Source: Bacillota bacterium
Lineage (GTDB): Bacteria; Bacillota; Clostridia; Lachnospirales; Lachnospiraceae
NCBI GenBank assembly: GCA_023386315.1
Contig: JAEWJZ010000029.1
Coordinates: forward strand, 62,001-126,000
Reading direction: 5' to 3'
Length of the DNA stretch: 64,000 bases
Shown: positions 8,741-17,570 of the stretch, piece after piece
Numbering within the stretch: the first letter of the stretch is position 1
Layout of the letters: every line of letters begins with the position of its first letter
Made by a program: the position numbers and the translations under genes
Notes under the pieces: model-generated
What the model was told of the DNA's origin: nothing
What the model saw: the letters and a program-made list of their open reading frames with translations, nothing else
Database searches by the model: none

Positions 8741-10174
8741 ATGAGCAAACAGTATGAAACAGTGATTGGTCTGGAAGTTCATGTTGAGCTTGCTACAAAA
8801 ACAAAAATCTTCTGTTCCTGTTCCACGGAATTCGGCGGAGCGCCCAACACCCATACCTGTCCGGTCTGCACCGGCATGCCGGGCTCCCTTCCGGTTCTTA
8901 ACAAACAGGTGGTGGAATACGCCCTTGCGGTCGGTCTTGCTGCAAACTGCCAGATCAACCAGAATTGCAAATTTGACCGGAAAAATTATTTTTATCCCGA
9001 CAATCCCCAGAACTATCAGATCTCCCAGCTTTATCTGCCCATCTGCCACGACGGATATGTGGAGATTGATACAGCAGCAGGAAAGAAGAAGGTAGGAATT
9101 CACGAGATCCATATGGAAGAGGATGCAGGGAAGCTGATTCACGATGAATGGGAAGACTGCTCCTTAGTTGACTTTAACCGAAGCGGAGTTCCCTTAATTG
9201 AGATCGTTTCCGAGCCGGATATGAGAAGCGCGGATGAGGTAATTGCCTATTTAGAGAAGCTGCGTTTAATGATTCAGTACTTAGGCGCCTCTGACTGCAA
9301 GCTGCAGGAAGGTTCTATGAGAGCTGATGTGAACTTATCGGTAAGAGAGGCAGGCGCTTCCCAGTTCGGAACCAGAACAGAGATGAAGAATTTAAACTCC
9401 TTTAAAGCCATAGCCCGTGCGATTGAAGGCGAAAGAAAGCGCCAGATCGAGCTGATTGAGGAAGGGAAGGCAGTTGTTCAGGAAACAAGGCGATGGGATG
9501 ACAACAAGGAATCCTCCCATGCCATGCGTTCCAAAGAGGATGCCAAGGATTACCGTTATTTCCCTGATCCCGATCTGCCGCCCATCTCTATCAGCGATGA
9601 ATGGATTCAGCGTATAAGGGAGAAACAGCCGGAGCTGCGTACGGAAAAAATGGCAAGGTATCAGGAGGAATATAATCTTTCTGAATATGATGCAGATATT
9701 ATTACCGGATCCAAGCATATGGCAGATATATTTGAAGAGGTTACATCCATCTGTCAGAAGCCAAAAGAAGCTGCAAACTGGCTGATGGTAGAGGGGATGA
9801 GACTGTTAAAAGAGCATGAGATGGAAATGGAAAATATGACATTTTCTGCGGAAAATCTTGCAAAACTGATTAACTTAGTGGATAATGGAACCATTAACCG
9901 CACGGTTGCCAAGGAAGTTTTTGAGCAGGTTTTCTTAAATGATATAGATCCGGAGCGTTATGTAGAAGAAAAGGGACTGAAAGTAGTGAGTGATGAAGGT
10001 GCCCTTAAGTCCGCCATTGAGGCGATTCTCGCTGCAAATCCCCAGTCTGTAGAGGATTACCGGAACGGAAAAGAGAAAGCCATGGGCTTTCTGGTTGGTC
10101 AGACCATGCGTTCCATGAAAGGAAAGGCTGATCCGGGAGCGGTCAACCGAATTCTGAAGGAACTGTTAGGTTAG
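8741..10174 (+). CDS. gatB: Asp/Glu-tRNA amidotransferase subunit B
   Basis: 477 residues. The kinase-like cradle domain begins with YETVIGLEVHVELATKTKIFC and carries the zinc knuckle CSCSTEFGGAPNTHTCPVC; RKNYFYPDNPQNYQISQ and GVPLIEIVSEPDMRS are family signatures. The C-terminal helical YqeY-like tail (from about residue 330) binds tRNA. It phosphorylates and then amidates Asp-tRNA(Asn) or Glu-tRNA(Gln). Last gat gene of the operon; the aminotransferase follows closely. Confidence 0.96.
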   Translation: MSKQYETVIGLEVHVELATKTKIFCSCSTEFGGAPNTHTCPVCTGMPGSLPVLNKQVVEYALAVGLAANCQINQNCKFDRKNYFYPDNPQNYQISQLYLPICHDGYVEIDTAAGKKKVGIHEIHMEEDAGKLIHDEWEDCSLVDFNRSGVPLIEIVSEPDMRSADEVIAYLEKLRLMIQYLGASDCKLQEGSMRADVNLSVREAGASQFGTRTEMKNLNSFKAIARAIEGERKRQIELIEEGKAVVQETRRWDDNKESSHAMRSKEDAKDYRYFPDPDLPPISISDEWIQRIREKQPELRTEKMARYQEEYNLSEYDADIITGSKHMADIFEEVTSICQKPKEAANWLMVEGMRLLKEHEMEMENMTFSAENLAKLINLVDNGTINRTVAKEVFEQVFLNDIDPERYVEEKGLKVVSDEGALKSAIEAILAANPQSVEDYRNGKEKAMGFLVGQTMRSMKGKADPGAVNRILKELLG

Positions 10175-10202
10175 AGGAATCTTTATGAGGAGGAAGAAAT
10201 CT

Positions 10203-11492
10203 ATGAAGCCGTATGTTGAGATGACAAAGGAAGAGTTACAGGAGCTTAGAAAGGAACTTTCTGCACAGTATAAGGAGTTTCAGGGCAGAGACTTAAAGCT
10301 TGATATGTCCAGAGGAAAGCCAAGTGCCGAGCAGCTGGATATCTCCATGGGAATGATGGATGTGTTAAGCAGCAGCGATGATTTAACCTGTGATGACGGT
10401 ACGGACTGCCGCAATTATGGTGTACTTGACGGAATCAAGGAGGCAAAGGAACTTCTTGCTGATATGATGGAGGTTGCACCGGATCACATTATTATTTATG
10501 GGAACTCCAGCTTAAATGTAATGTATGATACCGTTTCCCGTTCCATGACTCACGGCGTAATGGGAAGCATTCCGTGGTGTAAGCTGGATAAAGTGAAATT
10601 CCTTTGTCCTGTACCCGGGTATGACAGACATTTCTCCATTACAGAATACTTTGGAATCGAGATGGTGAACGTTCCCATGACTCCAACCGGCCCGGATATG
10701 GATCTGGTAGAGCAGCTGGTGGCTTCAGACGATACCATCAAGGGTATCTGGTGTGTACCCAAGTACTCCAATCCTCAGGGGATTTCCTATTCTGATGAAA
10801 CAGTACGCCGTTTTGCCCGTTTAAAACCGGCAGCCAGCGACTTCCGCATCTACTGGGATAATGCTTATACCATTCACCATTTATACGACAATGATCAGGA
10901 TCATTTAATTGAAATTCTGGCTGAGTGTAAGAGAGCCGGAAATCCGGATATGGTTTATAAATTTGCTTCCACCTCAAAGGTAAGCTTCCCAGGTTCCGGT
11001 ATCGCAGCCATAGCTGCCAGCGAGAATAACTTAACGGATATCATGAAGCAGTTAAAGATTCAGACAATCGGTCATGATAAAGTAAATCAGCTTCGTCATG
11101 TGCGTTTCTTCAAGGACATTCATGGAATGGTTGAACATATGAGAAAGCACGCAGACATCATGAGACCCAAATTTGAAGCTGTCATTGAAACTCTGGAAAA
11201 AGAGTTAGGCGGTCTGGAAGTGGGAGAATGGACCAGTCCAAAAGGCGGATATTTTATATCCTTCGACTCTTTGGACGGCTGTGCAAAAACCATTGTTGCA
11301 AAATGCAAAAAAGCAGGTCTGGTCATGACTGGTGCAGGAGCTACTTATCCATATGGTAAGGACCCTCATGACAATAACATTCGGATTGCACCGTCGTATC
11401 CGACTCTGCCGGATTTAAAGCAGGCAATGGAATTATTTGCACTTTGTGTTAAGATCGTAAGCATAGATCATATTCTGGCTGAAAAAGCATAA
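10203..11492 (+). CDS. Aspartate aminotransferase-like PLP enzyme (MocR-type aminotransferase family)
   Basis: About 430 residues of a fold-type I aminotransferase. The PLP lysine is in FASTSKVSFPGSG; DMSRGKPSAEQLDIS, NYGVLDGIKEAKEL and GIWCVPKYSNPQG are typical of the subgroup related to Corynebacterium aspartate aminotransferase (type Ic). Placed right after gatB, it could supply or drain aspartate, but the substrate is inferred. I prefer the ATG at 10203, behind GAGGAGGAAG, to an upstream ATG at 10185 that overlaps that ribosome site. Confidence 0.82.
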   Translation: MKPYVEMTKEELQELRKELSAQYKEFQGRDLKLDMSRGKPSAEQLDISMGMMDVLSSSDDLTCDDGTDCRNYGVLDGIKEAKELLADMMEVAPDHIIIYGNSSLNVMYDTVSRSMTHGVMGSIPWCKLDKVKFLCPVPGYDRHFSITEYFGIEMVNVPMTPTGPDMDLVEQLVASDDTIKGIWCVPKYSNPQGISYSDETVRRFARLKPAASDFRIYWDNAYTIHHLYDNDQDHLIEILAECKRAGNPDMVYKFASTSKVSFPGSGIAAIAASENNLTDIMKQLKIQTIGHDKVNQLRHVRFFKDIHGMVEHMRKHADIMRPKFEAVIETLEKELGGLEVGEWTSPKGGYFISFDSLDGCAKTIVAKCKKAGLVMTGAGATYPYGKDPHDNNIRIAPSYPTLPDLKQAMELFALCVKIVSIDHILAEKA

Positions 11493-11499
11493 AATAGAA

Positions 11500-11549
11500 A
11501 GCGCCGCACAAGTCCCGCCCTTACGGGAGATGATGTGCGGCGTTTTTTC
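11500..11549 (+). terminator. Rho-independent terminator after the gat/aminotransferase operon
   Basis: Stem GCGCCGCACA / TGTGCGGCG with an inner imperfect CCCGCCCTTACGGG hairpin and a TTTTTT tail. It lies between convergent genes and may also serve the LysR gene on the other strand. Confidence 0.82.
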
Positions 11550-11561
11550 AGTTGGCTTTTA

Positions 11562-12440
11562 TTAATCAAATAAGACCAGATTAATAAAAGCCTGAAAGGA
11601 TTCTGTCTGAAATTTATCTTTATGGAAAACTACATGGTTCATGCAGCTGATTTCCATATCTTTTATCTCTATTTCAAAAATATCACCTTTTTTAATGGAT
11701 TCGTCGGCAAAGATCCTCGGAACAACGCCGATACCGATATTTTCTCTTGCTGCCTGCAGAATTACGTCGGAATTGGTACTGGTCCACAACGGTTCAGCAG
11801 ATAAGTTATTCAGTGCCAGAGCGCAGTCAAACGTATCCCTGATGGTACATCCGGTCTCTCTTAATAAAAGAGGTTCCTCAATCAGCCTGTCCAGTGATAC
11901 AGGCTGCGCAGCCCGGTTTGCAAAGGGGTGGCTTGGAGAGCAGATTACGGCCATGGGATAGGAGGAGAATGGAATTTTCTCCAGCTGTTCATCGGATACG
12001 ACACCCTCAACAAGAGCCAGGTCCAGCTCATTCCTTAACAGTTTACTGATGATTTCTCCGGAGTTATCCACGGTAACCTTCAGCTGTATGTCAGGATTTG
12101 TCAGAGCGAAACGGGAAACAGCGTTTGGAAGTAAGTAGCTGGCCAGAGTCACACAGGAGCCCACCCGCAAAGGTGCCTGTAAGTGCAGGGAACCGGAATA
12201 GTTCTCCAGATCCTGGTATAACTCCAGAAGAGGAATCACTTTGGATAAATAAAATTTTCCGTTTTCGTTGATCATTACCTTGCGTGATACGCGGTCAAAC
12301 AGGGGAGAGCCAACGGATTCCTCCAGCTCGTTGATGGCATGAGAGATAGCGGGCTGAGTCATGGATAACGCTTTAGCCGCTCCAGTGATGCTTCCTTCCT
12401 CACATACTGTTTTAAAAATTGTTAGATGTCGTAGATTCAT
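11562..12440 (-). CDS. LysR-family transcriptional regulator
   Basis: 292 residues: N-terminal winged helix (MNLRHLTIFKTVCEEGSITG, AALSMTQPAISHAINELEE-type recognition helix) and a periplasmic-binding-like effector domain with SGEIISKLLRNELDLALVEG. I start at the ATG behind AAGGACCTACAAAC rather than six codons earlier. No divergent structural gene adjoins it; the nearest candidate target is icd, beyond the small toxin gene. Effector unknown. Confidence 0.88.
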   Translation of the reverse strand: MNLRHLTIFKTVCEEGSITGAAKALSMTQPAISHAINELEESVGSPLFDRVSRKVMINENGKFYLSKVIPLLELYQDLENYSGSLHLQAPLRVGSCVTLASYLLPNAVSRFALTNPDIQLKVTVDNSGEIISKLLRNELDLALVEGVVSDEQLEKIPFSSYPMAVICSPSHPFANRAAQPVSLDRLIEEPLLLRETGCTIRDTFDCALALNNLSAEPLWTSTNSDVILQAARENIGIGVVPRIFADESIKKGDIFEIEIKDMEISCMNHVVFHKDKFQTESFQAFINLVLFD

Positions 12441-12644
12441 GTTTGTAGGTCCTTCCATTACCAGTGATTCATATGATAACTTTCATTATATCATTTTGAT
12501 AATGGGTTGAACAGAGATTTTGAAAAAAATGTCGGTATTTATATGAGTTATGGTGATCAAAAGAATATGTTAGAATATCATTATGGAATAATCGTGTTAC
12601 AGGGTGTGTTGACCTCATTCTTTGATAGGATGGGGGTGATGCTT

Positions 12645-12728
12645 ATGAAGTTTGACTTTAAGGATTTAATGAACTTTGGTCTTTTCCTTCTGGCATTACT
12701 TACATTCGTTTTTACGTTTTGTAAGTAG
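12645..12728 (+). CDS. Putative holin-like type I toxin peptide
   Basis: A 27-residue peptide beginning MKFDFKDLMNFG and continuing as one hydrophobic helix LFLLALLTFVFTF with a short CK tail. The pattern of a short polar start, FGLFLLALLT helix and terminal lysine matches the putative holin-like toxin family of Firmicutes type I systems. The ATG follows GGGGGTG at 6 bases; an ATG at 12639 in the same frame is possible. It would act in the membrane. The structured sequence downstream fits the expected antisense antitoxin zone. Confidence 0.68.
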   Translation: MKFDFKDLMNFGLFLLALLTFVFTFCK

Positions 12729-12737
12729 CAATACATA

Positions 12738-12830
12738 AGAAAAACCACCCTTGTACTTGGCGGTCTCGGATGGTTTTTCTATCTGATAAACGGCCAACCA
12801 CCTTGTGGGCGGTTGTTCCTTATTTATAAC
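12738..12830. ncRNA. Candidate antitoxin RNA / terminator region of the type I system
   Basis: Immediately downstream of the toxin are two stem-loops: AAAAACCA pairing with TGGTTTTT around a GCGGTCTCGG-like loop, and AACCACC / GGGCGGTT. This arrangement of a short toxin ORF, hairpin and second hairpin resembles the overlapping 3' ends of toxin mRNA and antisense RNA. The RNA itself cannot be seen in sequence; its strand and ends are unproven. Confidence 0.4.
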
Positions 12831-12872
12831 TCATTATATCACTCATTTAGTGAGGTGTAAAGATGGAAACAA

Positions 12873-14069
12873 TTAAAGTCTTGTTGCAATCGCCTTAATA
12901 AACTCCTCACTGTTTAAAACAGTGGGGTTATCAATTGTAGTGATAAGAGCAAGGTCTTTTGTCATCTCTCCAGCCTCAATGGTATCGATGGTAGCCTGTT
13001 CCAGCTTATCCGCAAATGCAGCCAGTTCCTTATTTCCGTCAAGCTCTCCGCGCTTTCTTAAAGCTCCGGTCCATGCGAAAATCGTAGCAACGGAGTTGGT
13101 AGAGGTTTCCTCACCCTTTAAGTGCTTATAATAATGTCTCTGTACAGTGCCATGAGCTGCTTCATATTCAAAGTCACCGTCAGGGGAAACCAGAACGGAA
13201 GTCATCATTGCAAGAGATCCGAAAGCGGAGGAAACCATATCGCTCATAACATCTCCGTCGTAATTCTTGCAGGCCCAGATATAACCGCCCTCTGACTTCA
13301 TAACTCTGGCTACCGCATCATCGATCAGGGTATAGAAATATTCAATACCGGCTTCCTTAAAGCGGTTCTCATACTCGGCATCAAAGATATCCTGGAAGAT
13401 GTCCTTAAAGGTATGGTCGTACTTTTTGGAGATAGTATCCTTAGTTGCAAACCATAAGTCCTGCTTGGTATCCAGTGCATAATTAAAGCAGCTTCTTGCA
13501 AAGCTTTCAATGGAGTTGTTAATATTATGCATGCCCTGGACGATTCCGGCACTGTCAAAGTTATGAACCAGTTCCCGGACTTCTGTTCCGTCAGCTGCGG
13601 TATAGACCAGTTCCACTTTCCCGGCACCTGGTATCTTCATCTCGGAGCCTTTATAGACATCACCGTAAGCATGTCTGGCGATGGTGATCGGTTTTTTCCA
13701 GTTTACAACACATGGTTCGATTCCCTTAACAACAATAGGTGCCCGGAATACGGTTCCGTCGAGGATTGCACGGATGGTGCCGTTAGGGCTCTTCCACATC
13801 TCTTTTAAGCTGTATTCCTTTACACGGGCAGCATTGGGAGTAATGGTGGCACATTTCACGGCTACTTTATATTTTTTTGTGGCCAAAGCAGAATCAGTGG
13901 TTACTTTATCATCAGTCTGATCCCGGTACTCCAGTCCCAGGTCATAATATTCTGTCTTTAAGTCAATATAGGGCAGCAGAAGGTTGTCCTTAATCATCTG
14001 CCAGAGAATACGTGTCATCTCATCGCCATCCATTTCGACTATGGGGGTTGTCATCTTTATCTTATCCAT
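12873..14069 (-). CDS. icd: NADP-dependent isocitrate dehydrogenase (eukaryote-like type)
   Basis: 398 residues, close to mitochondrial/cytosolic-type NADP-IDH rather than the E. coli type: [20 protein letters not shown] at the N-terminus, [33 protein letters not shown] (phosphate/isocitrate loop), [20 protein letters not shown] and [10 protein letters not shown] near the C-terminus. It makes 2-oxoglutarate and NADPH. AAGGAGGAGAAACAC precedes the ATG. It stands alone between the toxin and the DtxR gene. Confidence 0.94.
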   Translation of the reverse strand: MDKIKMTTPIVEMDGDEMTRILWQMIKDNLLLPYIDLKTEYYDLGLEYRDQTDDKVTTDSALATKKYKVAVKCATITPNAARVKEYSLKEMWKSPNGTIRAILDGTVFRAPIVVKGIEPCVVNWKKPITIARHAYGDVYKGSEMKIPGAGKVELVYTAADGTEVRELVHNFDSAGIVQGMHNINNSIESFARSCFNYALDTKQDLWFATKDTISKKYDHTFKDIFQDIFDAEYENRFKEAGIEYFYTLIDDAVARVMKSEGGYIWACKNYDGDVMSDMVSSAFGSLAMMTSVLVSPDGDFEYEAAHGTVQRHYYKHLKGEETSTNSVATIFAWTGALRKRGELDGNKELAAFADKLEQATIDTIEAGEMTKDLALITTIDNPTVLNSEEFIKAIATRL

Positions 14070-14141
14070 GTGTTTCTCCTCCTTAGAAATGTTCGTGTTA
14101 TGCTATAGTATACGACGAATTGTCAAATCACACAAGCATAT

Positions 14142-14561
14142 CTATGCAAATTTATCCAACCATTTTTGAATATTATACACTGTTTCAGGGTCCATAAAAT
14201 GCTCCACCTTCTCTACCTGTTCCAGGTCATCGTCCTTTTGGTTTACATAACAAAAGAAACGGGTAAGGATCTGATGCCTGAAAAGGAGATATTCGCCTAA
14301 TTCCAGCCCATCACTGGTCAGAGAAACAGTTCCGTATTTTTCAAACCCAACCAGCCCCTGTTTCCTTAAATTACCAGTCATTTTAGACGCAGAAGAGGGT
14401 TTGACATGAAGCTGCTCTGCAAGTTCCTTAATGCGGACAGGCTGATTTTCGTGAGATAACCGGCATATCATTTCCAGGTAATCTTCCATTGAGGAAGTAA
14501 TCTTTGTATGCTCTAAAAGGGAATAGCCTTTTAGTGTATAAAAATTATCGGTTTGCGGCAT
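14142..14561 (-). CDS. DtxR/MntR-family metal-dependent repressor
   Basis: 139 residues. The N-terminal winged helix (SSMEDYLEMICRLSHENQPV, RIKELAEQLHVKPSSASKM, KYGTVSLTSDGLELGEYL) is the DtxR fold, and RHQILTRFFCY plus VEHFMDPETV mark the metal-binding/dimerisation domain. No SH3 domain, so MntR/IdeR-short type. It is divergent from feoA, which suggests Fe(II)-dependent control of feoAB. I chose the ATG behind AGGAGGATATGACT. Mn rather than Fe sensing is possible. Confidence 0.87.
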   Translation of the reverse strand: MPQTDNFYTLKGYSLLEHTKITSSMEDYLEMICRLSHENQPVRIKELAEQLHVKPSSASKMTGNLRKQGLVGFEKYGTVSLTSDGLELGEYLLFRHQILTRFFCYVNQKDDDLEQVEKVEHFMDPETVYNIQKWLDKFA

Positions 14562-14721
14562 AGTCATATCCTCCTGCTATACATGGATGTTATTTATATC
14601 TATTCACTACCGGCGGATTCTATGATTCATCAGGGGAACGACCTGGCTGACAGTGAGAGTGGAACCAGTTTTTTATCAGCTGCATATGTTAGGATATGGA
14701 AACTTTTCGGAGGTTAAAGAG

Positions 14722-15036
14722 ATGTCGGGACGCTTTTGTTTAAATGACTTAAAAAGAGGTCAGAAAGGTATCATTGCAAGACTGACCGTTTGTGATGATA
14801 TGAGACGGAGATTACAGGATATGGGGCTGATTGAGGGCACAGTGGTGGAGTGTGTCGGTAAAAGTCCTCTTGGGGACCCAACTGCATTTTTAATCAGAGG
14901 TGCTGTAATAGCACTGCGAAATGAAGATTCCGTCAGGGTTCTTATAAAAAATAAGGATCAGGAGTCCTTTGAACCAGGTTATGGAGAAGGGATTGTGGCT
15001 GCCTGTGCCACAGCGGAGGAAAAAATATGGGACTAA
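14722..15036 (+). CDS. feoA: FeoA ferrous-iron transport accessory protein
   Basis: 104 residues with the SH3-like FeoA pattern: [56 protein letters not shown]. It probably docks on FeoB to modulate its GTPase. The ATG at 14722 follows CGGAGG; a longer frame from 14653 adds an unlikely N-terminus. The 3' end overlaps the feoB start at 15027, so translation is coupled. The gene itself is intact even though feoB is broken. Confidence 0.92.
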   Translation: MSGRFCLNDLKRGQKGIIARLTVCDDMRRRLQDMGLIEGTVVECVGKSPLGDPTAFLIRGAVIALRNEDSVRVLIKNKDQESFEPGYGEGIVAACATAEEKIWD

Positions 15037-15185
15037 GCAGGGAATCCATGGGAATCAAATCGGTGGACTGCGGCCTGGAGATCAAAAAAAAGGAGGCAGG
15101 AGACCTGGTGATTGCTCTTGCCGGAAATCCCAATGTCGGAAAAAGCACAGTATTTAACCAGCTGACCGGTATGAACCAGCACACC
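15027..15185 (+). CDS. feoB: FeoB segment 1 of 3: start of the G domain (interrupted)
   Basis: Codons 1-53 of FeoB, the GTP-gated Fe(II) permease. Visible are GNPNVGKST (P-loop, G1) and [11 protein letters not shown], which leads into switch I. The reading frame then enters element 1 and meets a stop at 15189, so as it stands only a 54-residue stub is made. In other FeoB proteins QHT is followed by GNWPGKTV, which is exactly how segment 2 resumes at 17557. The segment length is a multiple of three, so the break falls between codons. Confidence 0.93.
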
Positions 15186-15199
15186 TGCTGATGTGTTTA
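15169..15199 (+). other. attL of element 1
   Basis: The feoB half-site is followed by the core CACC (15182-15185), within CAGCACACC, and then the element's left arm GCTGATGTGTTTA (15187-15199). The right end has CAGCCCACC and the inverted arm. CACC is the only stretch common to both ends at the point where the feoB frame must be rejoined. Confidence 0.75.
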
Positions 15200-15211
15200 G
15201 AGGTAAAAATT

Positions 15212-16609
15212 TTATAAAAAAATGATGGTGAACTCCCGATGACTACAGGAGCACCTGCTTAAGCGGATTTCCTTGATAACTGACCGCCAGAACAGGCGCT
15301 TCTGCTGATTATCAAGGTGCAGATACATGCTTTCAAAGCCGGTATTGTGCATACTTATTAGAGCACCAGGATCCTCGGCCGGCGGTGTGATGTCAGGAAG
15401 CTGCTCCAGCCGCGCCTCTAACCCAGCCCTGTCATTTTTATATTCTTCTAATGATATTTCTTCATTTAAATACAATTCCTTTAACCGGTTGATTTTCCTG
15501 CGAAGCTGATTCTTTTTCATACGATTATCAACTGCATCAGCGCTTTTGGTTTCGTAATCCGCAATGTAAGAATCAAACTGCTTCCCTACATTCTTTAAGA
15601 GGTATTCTTCTATACGGACTTCCCTGATTTCTCCCCGATTGCTGCATTTCCGGTAAGACCGATGCTGCTTGCATTCGTAGGCTGGATATTTATACCGGAG
15701 TACAGTACCGTCTTTGCGTTTTGAAACTGTATTGATCTGGCACCCTCCCATTTTATGGCCGCACTCATCACACACCAGAAGGCCTGTAAAAATGTAGGGG
15801 TACTTCTGGCCCGATTTTATATTGCTGTTTTGATCAAGAATGCGCTGTATATCAAGAAAAGCTTCATCGGAAATCAGACGCGGGCAGTAAGATTCATTCC
15901 CTCTGTAACGACCGGTGATTTTTTCGTTACGGAGAATTGACTGCTTAAAATTCTGCAGTGTCATGACGATTCCGTATGTTTCTTTTAAATACTGTACAGC
16001 TCCGTTCATTGACTGATGTTTTAAAAAATACAGAATGGTATCGCAGATGGCAGGGGCCTCCTCTGATAACACCAGATGTTTGTCTTTTATCTCATATCCC
16101 CGGGGGACTTTGCCCGTTATAACTTCTCCATGGGTTACCTTTGTCCGGAAGACGTCAGCTACACGGAGACCGCCATTCTGCGCTTCCAGCTCGGCCCAGG
16201 TCATGGACTGAGCCACAAATGCCCTGCCGTAAGGAGTGGAGGTGTCAAAGAACGGCTGGTCAATGGCTGTCCATGCAGCATTATATTTTTCAAGGGTGGC
16301 CTGGGTATTTAAGTAATGGCGCAGGCTGCGGAACCAGCGGTCCAGCTTGGTAAATATGATCAGATCCACCAGTCCCTCTTTTACATGATTAATCAGACGG
16401 GTAAAATCGTCCCGGTCAAGTTTCTGTCCGGAAACACCATCATCCAGATAAATATCCTGCAAAATCATGTTTTTATGTTCTTCTATATATTTAATCCCCC
16501 GTTCTTTTTGATCCCGGATGGAATCTCCCCGCTCTGCCTGTTCATCGGAAGAGACACGGATATAGATGGCTACACGCAGCAGCTTTTCTGATTCCTGAGC
16601 ACGCTTCAT
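15212..16609 (-). CDS. Large serine recombinase of element 1
   Basis: 465 residues, apparently intact. Resolvase catalytic domain at about 10-155, with the nucleophile Ser in YIRVSSDEQAE and LDRWFRSLR; recombinase domain at about 180-270 (GKVPRGYEI, ISDEAFLDIQRIL); zinc ribbon with CDECGHKMGG plus a later CKQH and Cys; then a Lys/Leu/Glu coiled coil near 380-420 (RRKINRLKELYLNEEISLEE). This is the architecture of integrases that join attB and attP directionally. It reads toward the attL end. An ATG and plausible promoter region lie between it and the divergent small gene. Confidence 0.93.
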   Translation of the reverse strand: MKRAQESEKLLRVAIYIRVSSDEQAERGDSIRDQKERGIKYIEEHKNMILQDIYLDDGVSGQKLDRDDFTRLINHVKEGLVDLIIFTKLDRWFRSLRHYLNTQATLEKYNAAWTAIDQPFFDTSTPYGRAFVAQSMTWAELEAQNGGLRVADVFRTKVTHGEVITGKVPRGYEIKDKHLVLSEEAPAICDTILYFLKHQSMNGAVQYLKETYGIVMTLQNFKQSILRNEKITGRYRGNESYCPRLISDEAFLDIQRILDQNSNIKSGQKYPYIFTGLLVCDECGHKMGGCQINTVSKRKDGTVLRYKYPAYECKQHRSYRKCSNRGEIREVRIEEYLLKNVGKQFDSYIADYETKSADAVDNRMKKNQLRRKINRLKELYLNEEISLEEYKNDRAGLEARLEQLPDITPPAEDPGALISMHNTGFESMYLHLDNQQKRLFWRSVIKEIRLSRCSCSHREFTIIFL

Positions 16610-16738
16610 TCTATCATCTCCTGGTATAATCTACTCGTTCCAACAGGAAATTAAAACCTGTTTCATGGGATTGCCTTAATTAAGGGAAAGAAGTACAAAC
16701 TGTGGTACATACATTTTACCAGAAAGGAGGCGGTAGCA

Positions 16739-16888
16739 GTGGCAGATACTGTCACCACAGTGAATCAGGCGGATCCGGTGAGGGCATTTGAGGCTTTGGC
16801 AAGAATTATAGGGGAAAAAGAGGGACTTGAGATTACTTTAAAAAGTCTCCGGGAAAAGGAAACAAAAAAGGCAGATCGGATAGACTGA
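16739..16888 (+). CDS. Small acidic/basic protein divergent from recombinase 1 (candidate directionality factor)
   Basis: A 49-residue product from a GTG start behind AGAAAGGAGGCGGTAGCA, an excellent ribosome site. Predicted mostly helical: VRAFEALARIIGEKEGLEI, then SLREKETKKADRI. It ends in a terminator stem, so it is its own short unit. Small proteins beside serine integrases are often recombination directionality factors; that role is inferred from position only. I do not recognise the family. Confidence 0.6.
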   Translation: MADTVTTVNQADPVRAFEALARIIGEKEGLEITLKSLREKETKKADRID

Positions 16889-16903
16889 TCTGCCTTTTGG
16901 TGT
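16866..16903 (+). terminator. Rho-independent terminator inside element 1
   Basis: Perfect 12-bp stem AAAAGGCAGATC / GATCTGCCTTTT (16866-16877 with 16887-16898), overlapping the stop of the 49-codon gene. It may also stop the lipoprotein transcript from the other strand. Confidence 0.85.
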
Positions 16904-16920
16904 GCTATGTACTGATCTTA

Positions 16921-17274
16921 CTAATTAGAAGTTTTCTTTGTTTCGGTAACTGCTGAGCTGTCTTTTGCAGCTGGGGAGTCTGCCTTCACTTTGCTGTCAC
17001 CAGCCTTGGTTTCTACTGCTGAAGTTTCCTCTTTCTTGGATTCGTCTTTTTTGGTTTCTTCTTTCTTAGTTTCGTCTTTTTTGGTTTCTGCTAAGGAACT
17101 GCTTTCTTTTACTTCTTTTTTCGTTTCTGCTGGTTTTGTAGCTGCTTCGGTTGTCACTTCTGCTTTTGTAGCGGCAGTTGTTTCAGAACTCTTGGTATTT
17201 CCACATGCGGAGATAGCTGCCATTGTCAATACTGCAACACCTGTCAGTAACATTTTCTTTGTTGTTAACCTCAT
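16921..17274 (-). CDS. Small low-complexity lipoprotein carried by element 1
   Basis: 117 residues. Signal peptide MRLTTKKMLLTGVAVLTMAA ends in lipobox ISAC, so it should be lipid-anchored. The mature part is almost only Lys, Glu, Thr, Ser and Ala, with tandem KKDETKKEET-type repeats, likely a disordered, highly charged surface spacer. No known domain. AAGGAGGAAAATAATT precedes the ATG. It is the only cargo gene of element 1 besides recombination functions. Confidence 0.75.
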   Translation of the reverse strand: MRLTTKKMLLTGVAVLTMAAISACGNTKSSETTAATKAEVTTEAATKPAETKKEVKESSSLAETKKDETKKEETKKDESKKEETSAVETKAGDSKVKADSPAAKDSSAVTETKKTSN

Positions 17275-17536
17275 AATTATTTTCCTCCTTGAGACTGCAT
17301 AGGTATTATGGTTGTATGGCTTCCGGTTGTCCTATGTCCCTGAAGTCAGAACTCAGTGTAGCACCGAAATTGAAGAAAATCAATGGCAAATTTGTTATTT
17401 ATTTCTTAAAAAAAATTAAGTTGTATAAAAAAAATAGAATTTAGTTAAAATTAAGAATAAATTCACAAATTTTTCACAGTTTGATCAAACTTTCATCACA
17501 AACCCGTAATTGAATATTAAGAATTTTTATTTTATG

Positions 17537-17570
17537 GTTAACAACATCAGCCCACCGGAAACTGGCCAGG
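17537..17570 (+). other. attR of element 1
   Basis: The element's right arm TAACAACATCAGC (inverted relative to the left arm) is followed by core CACC (17553-17556) and then the feoB codons GGA AAC TGG CCA (GNWP). Joined to attL this regenerates AACCAGCACACCGGAAACTG, an uninterrupted feoB coding sequence. Confidence 0.75.

Larger units (their letters stand above)
15186..17556. mobile_element. Element 1: 2371-bp serine-recombinase element inserted in feoB
   Basis: It splits feoB after codon 53. Contents are a large serine recombinase (minus strand, ending 27 bases inside the left end), a divergent 49-codon gene and a small lipoprotein gene. The ends carry a shared CACC core and inverted arms: GCTGATGT is identical, and 16 of the first 22 bases match. 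Removal core-to-core restores the FeoB frame. It is very compact for a recombinase element. No conjugation, replication or phage structural genes are present, so it would be mobilised passively or simply excise. Confidence 0.85.
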
